Positions 1 through 6,474 are shown, counted from the stretch's first letter. The stretch: DNA of 8,961 nucleotides from Planctomycetota bacterium (GCA_016872875.1 VGYW01000343.1:1-8961); one strand, 5' to 3'. Notes: generated by a model from the letters alone, not told the origin. Numbers and translations: made by a program.

Positions 1-2
1 AC

Positions 3-98
3 CGCCTCGGCTTCTGGCGCGGCTGGACCCAGGCCCTCGCCAGCCCGTCCTCCTACCAGCCCGACTTCACGCAGTCTCATCCCTTCGAGCGGGCGTGA
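3..98 (+). CDS. C-terminal fragment of an unrecognised protein
   Basis: An open frame enters from the left edge and ends at TGA 96-98. It gives 31 residues starting RLGFWRGWTQ and ending in SHPFERA. Third codon positions are nearly all G or C, as in the confident genes here, while the other two frames look less natural. The aromatic-rich tail resembles the end of a soluble enzyme, but I do not recognise a family. The stop lies about 20 nt before the -35 element of the toxin-antitoxin promoter, so the gene is probably an independent unit. The 5' part lies outside the window. Confidence 0.5.
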   Translation, partial: RLGFWRGWTQALASPSSYQPDFTQSHPFERA

Positions 99-116
99 GC
101 ATCGCGATGAACAACC

Positions 117-145
117 TTGCATGGCCGGAAGCAGGGTGGTAGAAT
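117..145 (+). promoter_or_regulatory. Predicted sigma70-type promoter of the toxin-antitoxin pair
   Basis: TTGCAT (117-122) is separated by 17 nt from TAGAAT (140-145). This is one mismatch from consensus at -35 and one at -10, with ideal spacing. Transcription would start near 152, giving a leader of about 40 nt before the antitoxin ATG at 191. Predicted from sequence only. Confidence 0.55.
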
Positions 146-190
146 ACCATCACGAACAAAGGCATGGACCCGCGAGAGGAGCCTGTGGAT

Positions 191-406
191 ATGAGGACAC
201 TGACTGGCATCGTGGAGAATGGAACCGTGAGGCTTCCCCCCAACACCCGGGTGCGCGATGGCGCCAGAGCGCTGGTGGTGATTCTGGGGCGCAAGCGAAG
301 GCAACCCCTTCCGACGCTCGATCCTAGAATCGAGGCGGAGGACGCCGAGTTCGTGGAGGCCTGCCGCGGCAGCATCGTGGAGGCCATGCGCGCCGAGGAA
401 ACCTGA
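191..406 (+). CDS. MazE/AbrB-like antitoxin of a type II toxin-antitoxin pair
   Basis: A 71-residue protein that begins MRTLTGIVENGTVRLP. This is the short beta-strand pattern of AbrB/DUF104-like antitoxins (roughly residues 1-30), followed by a basic linker and a charged helix rich in Glu/Ala (about 46-71). In related systems the tail wraps the toxin and blocks its RNA site. The ATG at 191 is chosen because AGAGGA (175-180) lies 10 nt upstream and the family N-terminus starts there; an in-frame ATG at 164 would add nine unconserved residues. The TGA overlaps the ATG of the MazF-like gene (TGATG), implying translational coupling. Such antitoxins usually repress their own promoter, here 117-145. 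The antitoxin role rests mainly on the neighbour, as the sequence itself diverges from well-known MazE proteins. Confidence 0.75.
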   Translation: MRTLTGIVENGTVRLPPNTRVRDGARALVVILGRKRRQPLPTLDPRIEAEDAEFVEACRGSIVEAMRAEET

Positions 407-765
407 TGCCGGACCAACTCCGCCAGGGCGACGTCTGGCTGGTCCACTTCGATGAGGGTTGGGAGCGGCCCGCAATCATCGTCTCACGGCACCAATTGAA
501 TCGTGGAAACGCGGTCCTGGTGGTCCCTTGCACGTCCTCGCTCGCGCAGGAGAGAGCGAAGTCACCGAACCATGTCTTCCTCCCAAGTGGAACCGGAGGC
601 CTGACCCGAGACTCCGTGGCTCAAGCCCACCTGATCCAGCCCGTCCATCACGCGCGCCTGATCACCCAGCTCGGGGCGCTTGAGACGGAGCACCTCGCCG
701 AGGTCCTGCTGGCTGTTGCGTGGTCCATTGACCTGTTCGACGCCGTGGCGAGCAGTGGAGCCTAG
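406..765 (+). CDS. PemK/MazF-family toxin (endoribonuclease)
   Basis: A 119-residue protein of normal MazF length. Family landmarks appear in order: RQGDVWLVHFD (6-16), the RPAIIVS strand with Arg21-Pro22, VVPCTS (39-44), and TRDSVAQ (67-73) in the place of the usual conserved dS.a segment. A 'qLGaLe'-type helix start (88-93) and a C-terminal helix follow. MazF toxins are sequence-specific, ribosome-independent RNases that stop growth when the antitoxin decays. The arginine after the first strand and the threonine/serine after VVP correspond to positions near the RNA-cleaving site in studied members, so the protein looks intact. Its ATG overlaps the antitoxin stop. It converges on the UroD-like gene with 26 nt between stops. 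The cleavage specificity cannot be read from sequence. Confidence 0.9.
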   Translation: MPDQLRQGDVWLVHFDEGWERPAIIVSRHQLNRGNAVLVVPCTSSLAQERAKSPNHVFLPSGTGGLTRDSVAQAHLIQPVHHARLITQLGALETEHLAEVLLAVAWSIDLFDAVASSGA

Positions 766-791
766 CGGTTTCCCGGGCGCGGGCTCCTGGC

Positions 792-2021
792 TCAGCCCAC
801 CACCCCCCTCGCAATCTCCGCCCACTCCCACAGCCGTCGCGGGTCGTAGCAGACCGTGCTGATGTCCTTGAGGATGAACTCCAGCGGGCAACTGTGGCGC
901 TCGCAGGCGGCGAGGGTCTCGCGGAGGTGCTTCTCCACGGCCTCGGGCTGCCAGGTTGGCCCAGCGAGGAGGGCGGGGTTGGGCTTGCGGCTGAAGACGA
1001 AGTCGCGCCCTATCCGCTCCGCTCCCTTCTCGACGTTCACCCACGGGCTCATCGAAATCTTGCGGACCTTGGGCAGCTTGCGGATCATGTCCACCTTGGC
1101 GTCCAGCGGCTCGCAGCAGCCGTAGTAGCAGATGCCGAACCGCTGGGTCCAGCGCTGAGCGTAGGCGATCTCGAACTCGTAGTGCATGGCGGGCGAGACG
1201 GTGGAGAAGATCTGCGCCATCGCATAGGTCCACAGGTCCTTCGGCCGCGGGCGTGTGGGGTCGAAGCCGGGGGCGGGAAGCTCGTCCGCATAGGCGCCCG
1301 TGCAGTGGATGCTGCCCTGGTGGTGGCCGAGGAGGCCCTGGGCCTCGAACTGGTCGAGCATCGAGAGGCTGCACTCCGTCACCCGCGCGATGAGCTTGTG
1401 CATGAAGTCCGGGCGGAACGCCAGGTCCATGATCGTCTCCTCCGCCCCGTGCCAGCACACGATGCCGTCCCAGGGAGCGAAGACTGGGCAGGCGCCCTGC
1501 ATGCGCACGCCCAGGATGCCGCCGAGGATTTCGTTCGCCTTCGCCTCGGTCTCCGCGGTCGCCTTCTCGTCGTGCCACACCTGCGGCATGCGTATCTTCT
1601 CGAGGTCCGCCTCGGTCTTCAGTTGGTCCTCGTAGTGGTGGCCGCAGACGTCGCTGGCGGAGTCGGTCACGGCGGTCTGCTCGACGACGCCGAGGCCGAA
1701 GCTGGCGCCGCGGATGGCCTTGCCGAAGTCCAGGAACGGCTCCACCACCATGTCGCCCCGGAAGTGCCGCCACTGGTAGAGGGTGCGGCGGAGGCGGTTC
1801 TCCATCCCGCGGCAGAGGGGGTCCTCGCACCGCAGCGTCAGCTCGCCGTCAACGTTCATCTCGTGCCAGCACACCTGGTCAATCATCACCATCGGGCGGA
1901 CGGGCTTGAGGGCATTGAGCGCCTTGTGCGCCGCGATGGTCTCCTGCTGCACTGGCAGCGCCGCGATCTCGGCCACCTGCCTGGCAAGCTTCCTCACCGT
2001 CTCGCGCTCTCTTCGCTTCAT
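792..2021 (-). CDS. UroD/MtaA-like (uroporphyrinogen decarboxylase superfamily) protein, probable corrinoid methyltransferase
   Basis: A 409-residue protein resembling the UroD/MtbA/MtaA TIM-barrel superfamily, in particular uncharacterised members abundant in Planctomycetes and Lentisphaerae and sometimes annotated as corrinoid-related. A Cys-rich segment CYYGCCEPLD (about 298-307), followed by an LPKVRKISMSPW stretch, occupies the place where MtaA/MtbA have their zinc/thiol HxCG loop. HCTG (about 239-242) could supply further ligands. The N-terminal part (MKRRERETVRKLARQVAEIA) is typical of this subgroup. The ATG at 2021 is chosen because AAAGGAG lies 10 nt upstream and a promoter sits just before it. 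The open frame extends to 2237, but that would put the promoter inside the gene; an ATG pair around 2055 is a weaker alternative. No corrinoid protein or heme gene is adjacent, so true uroporphyrinogen decarboxylase activity is unlikely and the substrate is unknown. Confidence 0.85.
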   Translation of the reverse strand: MKRRERETVRKLARQVAEIAALPVQQETIAAHKALNALKPVRPMVMIDQVCWHEMNVDGELTLRCEDPLCRGMENRLRRTLYQWRHFRGDMVVEPFLDFGKAIRGASFGLGVVEQTAVTDSASDVCGHHYEDQLKTEADLEKIRMPQVWHDEKATAETEAKANEILGGILGVRMQGACPVFAPWDGIVCWHGAEETIMDLAFRPDFMHKLIARVTECSLSMLDQFEAQGLLGHHQGSIHCTGAYADELPAPGFDPTRPRPKDLWTYAMAQIFSTVSPAMHYEFEIAYAQRWTQRFGICYYGCCEPLDAKVDMIRKLPKVRKISMSPWVNVEKGAERIGRDFVFSRKPNPALLAGPTWQPEAVEKHLRETLAACERHSCPLEFILKDISTVCYDPRRLWEWAEIARGVVG

Positions 2022-2052
2022 CGGCTCCTCGCTCCTTTCTCTCCCCAGCCGC

Positions 2053-2081
2053 ATCATATTTCCTTCCCCGTGGCATTGCAA
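2053..2081 (-). promoter_or_regulatory. Predicted promoter of the UroD-like gene
   Basis: On the - strand, TTGCAA (2081-2076) is followed after 17 nt by TATGAT (2058-2053). Transcription would start near 2046, giving a leader of about 25 nt that contains the AAAGGAG and GAGGAG Shine-Dalgarno candidates (2038-2025, read on the - strand). The arrangement supports translation starting at 2021. Confidence 0.5.
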
Positions 2082-2202
2082 CAGGGCATCGCCATCGCTG
2101 TTGACGCGGCGCGCGGCATCTCCTAGAATGAGATTCGGCTGCTCAGAGAGCCGTGCAGGAGGAGCCTTCTCCCGAAGGTCCGTGTGACTTTGCGATTTTC
2201 GC

Positions 2203-2230
2203 TTGACATAGGCGGCGCTCTTGTTATACT
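2203..2230 (+). promoter_or_regulatory. Strong predicted promoter of the XRE-ImmA-thi4 unit, with an operator-like inverted repeat
   Basis: TTGACA (2203-2208), a 16-nt spacer, then TATACT (2225-2230): a perfect -35 and a one-mismatch -10. An inverted repeat GTTAT (2223-2227) / ATAAC (2236-2240) with an 8-nt spacer overlaps the -10 element and predicted start site. The arms extend imperfectly to TTGTTAT / ATAACGAA. It is a reasonable binding site for the XRE regulator encoded immediately downstream, though the arms are short. AAGGAGG (2265-2271) lies 7 nt before the ATG at 2279. Confidence 0.65.
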
Positions 2231-2278
2231 TAGCCATAACGAATAGGTACTTTCAGGGCCATTGAAGGAGGAGATGAG

Positions 2279-2665
2279 ATGGGCAAAGGGCGCGAGTTGG
2301 CGTGGGGAGCGTTTGTGAGGAAGCTGCGCCTCGACGCGGGCTACGGGCTGCGCGAGTTCGCCTCGCTGCTCGGATGGCAGCCATCCAACTACTCGAACAC
2401 GGAGACCGGCAAGGTCCCGCCGCCGAAGGACCCAGGCCGTCTGAGGGAGATCGCCGAGGCCCTGGGCCTGGGAGAGGCGAGCAGGGAGTGGCACAAGTTC
2501 CACGACCTCGCCGCCAAGGCCCACAATACCCCGGTTCCAGCGGACGTGGTGGAATACGCGGGGGGCCGAGCAGTGGTCCCACTGCTGCTCAGGACGACGA
2601 AGGGGAAGAATCTGAGCGATAAGCAGATCCGCGAGCTCATCGAGTACGTGAACGAGCACTTCTGA
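2279..2665 (+). CDS. XRE-family helix-turn-helix regulator (probable antitoxin/repressor partner of the ImmA-like protein)
   Basis: A 128-residue protein with an N-terminal Cro/C1-type helix-turn-helix. WGAFVRKLRLDAGYGLREFA provides helices 1-2, and LLGWQPSNYSNTETGKVPPP (30-49) the recognition helix with the typical 'S..E.G...P' ending. PGRLREIAEALGL (52-64) is the last domain helix. The C-terminal half ends in KNLSDKQIRELIEYVNEHF, an amphipathic helix common in regulators paired with ImmA/IrrE proteins. An excellent Shine-Dalgarno and a near-consensus promoter precede it. It ends 13 nt before the ImmA-like ATG, so the two are almost certainly one transcript. By analogy with ImmR-ImmA and XRE-COG2856 pairs it likely represses its own promoter and is controlled by its partner; the DNA target is inferred, not shown. 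Confidence 0.88.
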   Translation: MGKGRELAWGAFVRKLRLDAGYGLREFASLLGWQPSNYSNTETGKVPPPKDPGRLREIAEALGLGEASREWHKFHDLAAKAHNTPVPADVVEYAGGRAVVPLLLRTTKGKNLSDKQIRELIEYVNEHF

Positions 2666-2678
2666 CCCTCTCTTGGGG

Positions 2679-3353
2679 ATGCCACCCGTGCGCGTGCGTG
2701 AGTACCCGGTGTGGGAGATTGAGGAGAAGGCGGAGTCGCTCCTGAGGGAAGCGTACAGGACCGTGTACCCCTACACGGTGCCCGCCACCGCAGTCAAGGT
2801 GGATTGGGTCGCCGAGCGCACGTTGGGCCTCTCGTTCCGTTCCGTCCCCGGACTTCGCTCGCTCGGGGTGGATGGCCTCCTTCTCTTAGACAGGGATGGC
2901 CGCCCCGCTATCGTCGTTGACAGAGGGTTGTTCGACCACCTGAACGAGCACCGGTATCGGTTCACTGTGGCCGAGGAGGTGGGCCACTACGTCTTGCACT
3001 TCCGTGGCCTGCCCAGGGTGGCCACCCCTGCCGACGCAATCCGCCTCTATCTGAGTATCGAGAACCGGAGCACGGCGGAGCGGAACGCGAAGAGGTTTGC
3101 CGCAGCTCTGTTGATGCCAATGGAGTCCTTTGAGCGCCAGGCCGCCGGGATATACGCCGGCGTGCGTGAGTCCCCAACAGGGAACACGGGTGAGGAACTC
3201 GTCGACCGGCTGGTGGCCCTCCTCGTGAAGATCTTCAGGGTGTCGCCAGAGGCTGTACGGTATCGCTTGACTGAGTATCCCGCTCGCTTGATGGACAGGA
3301 TTCAGATTGCGCTGCGCGAGGGCTTGGCGACCCTACCTCCGAGGTCCCAGTAA
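2679..3353 (+). CDS. ImmA/IrrE-type metallopeptidase-like protein with altered zinc motif (EExxH)
   Basis: A 224-residue protein of the COG2856/DUF955 family. The diagnostic core is RFTVAEEVGHYVLH (94-107), then STAERNAKRFAAALLMP (131-147), where Glu134 is the likely third metal ligand. In most members the core reads AHELGH, but the first His is Glu here (codon GAG at 2973-2975), giving EExxH; Glu100 and His103 remain. Related proteins cleave XRE repressors (ImmA) or DdrO (IrrE); this one may bind metal differently, have lost proteolysis, or act as a binding partner. I recall AEE variants in some relatives but cannot verify it. The ATG at 2679 is preferred over an in-frame TTG at 2673. No strong Shine-Dalgarno is visible, consistent with coupling to the upstream XRE gene. 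thi4 follows 36 nt downstream. Confidence 0.85.
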   Translation: MPPVRVREYPVWEIEEKAESLLREAYRTVYPYTVPATAVKVDWVAERTLGLSFRSVPGLRSLGVDGLLLLDRDGRPAIVVDRGLFDHLNEHRYRFTVAEEVGHYVLHFRGLPRVATPADAIRLYLSIENRSTAERNAKRFAAALLMPMESFERQAAGIYAGVRESPTGNTGEELVDRLVALLVKIFRVSPEAVRYRLTEYPARLMDRIQIALREGLATLPPRSQ

Positions 3354-3374
3354 GGGGACTCATCTCCCGACCAG

Positions 3375-3381
3375 AGAGGAG
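3375..3381 (+). promoter_or_regulatory. Ribosome binding site that decides the GTG start of thi4
   Basis: AGAGGAG (3375-3381) lies 8 nt upstream of GTG 3390-3392. The first in-frame ATG comes too late, because it would remove the FAD-binding N-terminus. No TPP-riboswitch-sized leader fits in the 36 nt between the ImmA-like stop and this start. Confidence 0.7.
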
Positions 3382-3389
3382 AAGAGGCG

Positions 3390-4184
3390 GTGAAGCTGGA
3401 CGAAATCCGCGTGACGCGGCTCATCGTAGCGTCGTATGCGAAGAAGCTGGCGGAGGTGGCCGACACTGACGTTGCCATCGCGGGCGGCGGCCCCGCCGGC
3501 ATCACGGCGGCCTACTATCTGGTCAAGGCGGGCCTCCGCGTGGCCGTCTTTGAGCGCAAGCTCAGCATCGGCGGCGGAATGTGGGGCGGCGGGATGATGT
3601 TCAACGAAATCGTCGTCCAGGACCCCGCCAAGCCAATCCTCGACGAGATGGGCGTCCAGAGCCGCAAGGCGGGGAAGGGCTATTGGACCGCCGACGCCGT
3701 CCACGCCGTCGCCGCCCTCCTTTACAAGGCCACCGCTGCCGGCGCGCGCTTCATGAACTGCATCAGCGTGGAGGACGTGATGCTCCAGGACGGGCGGGTG
3801 ACTGGGCTGGTCATCCAGTGGAGCCCTGTGGAGATGAGCGGGCTGCACGTTGACCCGCTGACGATTCGGGCGAGGGCCGTCATCGAGGCCACCGGCCACC
3901 CCGCCGAGGTGGCCCGGGTGCTGGTGAACAAGGCCCAGGTGAAGCTCAACACCCCCAGCGGCACCCTCGAGGGCGAGCGGCCAATGGACGCTACCCGCGG
4001 CGAGCTGGCCATCGTGGAGAACACGCGCGAGATCTTCCCAGGCGTCTACGCCGCGGGCATGGTCTGCAACGCGGTCTACGGCGCGCCCCGCATGGGTCCC
4101 ATCTTCGGCGGCATGCTCCTCAGCGGCCGCAAGGCCGCCGAGCTCATCCTCGCCGACCTCGCGAAGGCAGAGAAGTACGGCTGA
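3390..4184 (+). CDS. thi4: Thi4-family thiazole synthase, histidine (sulfide-dependent) type
   Basis: A 264-residue protein, the size of archaeal and bacterial Thi4. The Rossmann motif DVAIAGGGPAGITAAYYL (27-44) binds the NAD-derived substrate. ERKLSIGGGMWGGGMMFNEI (55-74) and the C-terminal RMGPIFGGMLLSGRKAAE (234-251) are family hallmarks. Thi4 builds the ADP-thiazole precursor of thiamine from NAD and glycine in the cytoplasm. Yeast THI4 donates sulfur from an active-site Cys and is used once. The aligned segment here, GLHVDPLTI (151-159), has His153 instead, as in the Methanocaldococcus enzyme, which uses free sulfide with Fe(II) and turns over. That suggests an anaerobic, sulfide-containing habitat. 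The GTG start is supported by AGAGGAG. It probably shares the XRE-ImmA transcript. It converges with the DUF4091 gene, with 16 nt between stops and no terminator hairpin. No other thiamine gene is in the window. Confidence 0.94.
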   Translation: MKLDEIRVTRLIVASYAKKLAEVADTDVAIAGGGPAGITAAYYLVKAGLRVAVFERKLSIGGGMWGGGMMFNEIVVQDPAKPILDEMGVQSRKAGKGYWTADAVHAVAALLYKATAAGARFMNCISVEDVMLQDGRVTGLVIQWSPVEMSGLHVDPLTIRARAVIEATGHPAEVARVLVNKAQVKLNTPSGTLEGERPMDATRGELAIVENTREIFPGVYAAGMVCNAVYGAPRMGPIFGGMLLSGRKAAELILADLAKAEKYG

Positions 4185-4200
4185 CCTGTCGGCGTTCCCA

Positions 4201-6156
4201 CTATCTCCGCACGTGGAAGAGGCGGGTGGCAAGTTTCCTGCTGCCGCCCTGCTCGGCCTCGATGCGGACCTCGTGGCGCGTGCCGCGGGGCGAGACGTGG
4301 CTGGCGAAGGAGCCGTCGGGGCCAACCGCGACGGGGGAGCCGTTGAGCTTGACCGTCGCGCCCGGCCGCGTGACGCCGCGCAACTCGACGCTGATCGGGC
4401 CGTGGACGAGGGTTGCCCCTGCCATCGGCTCGGTCTCAACAAGCAACTGCGGCTCCGCGTCGAGGGCGATGATCTCGTCGGCTATCTCGCCTCGGACGGC
4501 CATGATGCGCGCGGGGTCCTTCTCGGTGTCGGCTATGGCGGGGACGACCTGTCGGCAGAGCTCGACGGCACGGCGGCGCGGGTCCACCCAGTCGGCGGCC
4601 GAACCAAGCCGCTTCTTCGCCTCCGCCGTCTTCGCCGCCAGTAGCCAGAGGTATTCGAAGTCCTCGATGCTCTCGCGCTGAATCTCCCAGCGGATGGAGT
4701 CGAGCGGCCCGTCCGCGCCGGGATAGACCACGTGGGTGTCGCCGGGCGGCAGGTTGTCGCTCGGCGGGCCGAAGGGGTCCTCCCCCCAGAAGTTCAGGCC
4801 CCAGTGCAGGTAGCCGGTCAGGTCGCAGGCGAAGTTGAGCCAGTGGAGCACTCGCACCCGGCTGAGCGGGAAGTCGAGGAAGCGGTTGGGATAGTAGTTG
4901 CCGACGGGGTGGCAGCAGATGTAGAACCAGAACTCGTTCCCCTTTCGTCGCGCCTCGTAGGCGTCGCGCCAGCGCTCGAAGTGCGAGAGCTTGGGCACCC
5001 ACACCTCCAGGGCGCCGGTGAAGTCCACCGACTCGATGGCGTCAATGCGGCGGATGCCCGGCGCGGCCTTGTGGACGAACTCCGATGCCTTCCGCCACGA
5101 GGCGAGGTTGTTGAGCGACGGCTCGTCGGCCACGTGGATCATCGCCTTGGCGAGCCAGCCCTTCGCCGCGAGGTGCTTCTCGAGGTCGGCCAGGAGCGGC
5201 GCCAGGCCCTCCTCGGGGCCGAGCTCCACCCGCTTGCCCGTCTTGCGGTCGGCCGCGCCCACCTTGACCAGGACGATCTCCTTGCCGCCCCAGCCGCCAG
5301 GGCCGAAGTGGCCCACGTGGGTCAGCTCGATGCCGTCGCTCACGCCGGCCTTCTGGAAGAGCTCCACGTAGCGGTCGAAGCGGCCGTAGTCGAACGAGAG
5401 CTTGCCGTCCACCTCGCGCGTGATCTGGACCAGGCTCCAGGGGGTGAGGGCGACGTTCTGGCGGTGGGCCGCCATGTCCCGCGCGTAGCGTTCCAGCACG
5501 GGCCAGAAGCCCTCCGACCAGGCCTGGGCCTTGTGCGCCTTGGCGATGTTGTCGAGGTTGAACCAGTTCGTCACGAGCAGGTGCCGCGCGTCCGGCAGGG
5601 CGAAGGGGTCAACCGTGAGCTCCACGGGCACGGCGGCGCGGGCGTCGCCGGCCACGATGGCCACTTCGCCGCGGTAGACCCCTGGCTTCGCGTCCTTGGG
5701 CACGCGGACGGTGAGCCAGACGGGCTGGGTGCTCTCCGCCGCCACGTCGAGCGAGCGTGCGTCCAGCAGGGGATCGGGCACCCCGCACGGCGCGGCGCGA
5801 AGCTGGACCTTCCCCGAATCCGGCGTGTTCTTCTTCAGGGGAATGAAGCCCACGAAGTGCCAGGCGAGGCTGTCCCCGCCGATGGTGGCCGCGCCATCGG
5901 CATGGCGGAGCGGCGAGAGCTCAACGCGGACGCCCTTGAGCGGCGCCGTGGAGCGGAAGGCGATTTGCCCCGGCTCGAACTCGTTGCGCGCGGCCCGAAG
6001 CCGCACCATGCCCGGCTCCCCGGGCGCCGGGGCGTCCCGAAAGACCTTGACGTGCGGGTCCGCCGCCCAGGCGGCCAGCGTGCCGCCCCTGGCCGCGGCC
6101 AGACAAGCGTTCGCCCCCACCACCGCCGCCACCGCCAGCTTCTTCGCCTTGCCCAT
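4201..6156 (-). CDS. Secreted DUF4091 / GH123-like glycoside hydrolase with C-terminal Ig-like domain
   Basis: A 651-residue protein. An N-terminal signal peptide (MGKAKKLAVAAVVGANACLAA, with likely cleavage after AWA near residue 31) predicts export. Residues about 33-185 form a beta-sandwich like the GH123 N-terminal domain, with NEFEPGQIAFRS and PKDAKPGVYRGEVAI strands. The TIM-barrel DUF4091 region follows. It carries HVADEP (342-347), whose Asp344-Glu345 pair matches the acid/assisting pair of GH123 enzymes. It also has the hallmark SIRWEIQRESIEDFEYLWLL (487-506). Residues about 575-651 look like an Ig-like domain of the glucodextranase-B type (GATVKLNGSPVAVGPDGSF). GH123 acts on N-acetylgalactosaminides; DUF4091 relatives are mostly untested, so the substrate is open. 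The ATG at 6156 is chosen for AGGAGG 7 nt upstream and the promoter at 6203-6230; the open frame to 6204 would run into the -10 element. It stands alone in its operon. Confidence 0.88.
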   Translation of the reverse strand: MGKAKKLAVAAVVGANACLAAARGGTLAAWAADPHVKVFRDAPAPGEPGMVRLRAARNEFEPGQIAFRSTAPLKGVRVELSPLRHADGAATIGGDSLAWHFVGFIPLKKNTPDSGKVQLRAAPCGVPDPLLDARSLDVAAESTQPVWLTVRVPKDAKPGVYRGEVAIVAGDARAAVPVELTVDPFALPDARHLLVTNWFNLDNIAKAHKAQAWSEGFWPVLERYARDMAAHRQNVALTPWSLVQITREVDGKLSFDYGRFDRYVELFQKAGVSDGIELTHVGHFGPGGWGGKEIVLVKVGAADRKTGKRVELGPEEGLAPLLADLEKHLAAKGWLAKAMIHVADEPSLNNLASWRKASEFVHKAAPGIRRIDAIESVDFTGALEVWVPKLSHFERWRDAYEARRKGNEFWFYICCHPVGNYYPNRFLDFPLSRVRVLHWLNFACDLTGYLHWGLNFWGEDPFGPPSDNLPPGDTHVVYPGADGPLDSIRWEIQRESIEDFEYLWLLAAKTAEAKKRLGSAADWVDPRRRAVELCRQVVPAIADTEKDPARIMAVRGEIADEIIALDAEPQLLVETEPMAGATLVHGPISVELRGVTRPGATVKLNGSPVAVGPDGSFASHVSPRGTRHEVRIEAEQGGSRKLATRLFHVRR

Positions 6157-6202
6157 CGCAGGTCCTCCTAATCCCAGGAACCGCCTGCCCGCGCCGCCCC
6201 GC

Positions 6203-6230
6203 ATTGTAGGCCGCCTGTGCCCGCTGTCAA
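6203..6230 (-). promoter_or_regulatory. Near-consensus sigma70-type promoter of the DUF4091 gene
   Basis: On the - strand, TTGACA (6230-6225), a 16-nt spacer and TACAAT (6208-6203). Transcription would begin near 6196, giving a leader of about 40 nt with AGGAGG at 6169-6164. This fixes the DUF4091 start at 6156. Confidence 0.7.
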
Positions 6231-6330
6231 ACCCGAAGCCGGGAGCAGGGCTCAGTAACGGACTTGCGCGCGCTGCCGCACGGCTTGCTCGCCTCTACCG
6301 CCGCGCCCTCCCCCCGAGGGTGAAATCCTC

Positions 6331-6474
6331 GAAGATAATTGCAGAGTCATATGACTCTGCAAGTATCTTTTTCCCACGCACAGGCAGGCTCGGGCGCGGA
6401 GTGGCTTCCGGCCACGTGGCCCAGGCCTACCCAGGCCGTTGACCGCAGGAGCAAGCGTCCCGCCTCCTGACCGC
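6331..6474 (+). repeat. Palindrome-headed repeat, copy 1
   Basis: The unit opens with a 38-bp near-perfect palindrome (6332-6369, centre between 6350 and 6351, one mismatched pair) whose core is GCAGAGTCATATGACTCTGC. It is followed by TTTTTCCC and a GC-rich tail containing AGTGGCTT (6400), GGCCCAGGCCTACC (6418-6431) and GCAAGCGT (6451). As RNA it would form a hairpin of about 17 bp with a U-run after it, terminator-like on the + strand. No + strand gene ends just upstream, so plain termination is an odd fit. The palindrome is AT-rich against a GC-rich background. Confidence 0.85.

Noticed and set aside
757..787. Terminator between the convergent MazF and UroD-like genes
   Set aside because: GGAGCC / GGCTCC can pair, but the loop is 19 nt, the stem is only 6 bp and there is no T-run.
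562..1830. - strand open frame of 422 codons in another frame
   Set aside because: It is Arg/Gly/Pro-rich out-of-frame translation of the UroD-like gene and runs into the MazF gene on the other strand.
894..2126. Long + strand open frame of 410 codons opposite the UroD-like gene
   Set aside because: It is an antisense shadow caused by high GC; it is Val/Leu/His/Gly-rich without family motifs, while the - strand frame encodes a recognisable protein with promoter and ribosome site.
2022..2237. N-terminal extension of the UroD-like protein by 72 residues
   Set aside because: It would start in the XRE promoter, has no good ribosome site, and encodes residues unlike the family; promoter and Shine-Dalgarno evidence favour 2021.
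3354..3389. TPP riboswitch before thi4
   Set aside because: Only 36 nt are available, far too short for a TPP riboswitch, and the conserved core is not seen.
4732..6171. Long + strand open frame of 479 codons opposite the DUF4091 gene
   Set aside because: It is a low-complexity Val/Glu/Arg/His shadow of the real - strand gene, with no ribosome site or recognisable domain.
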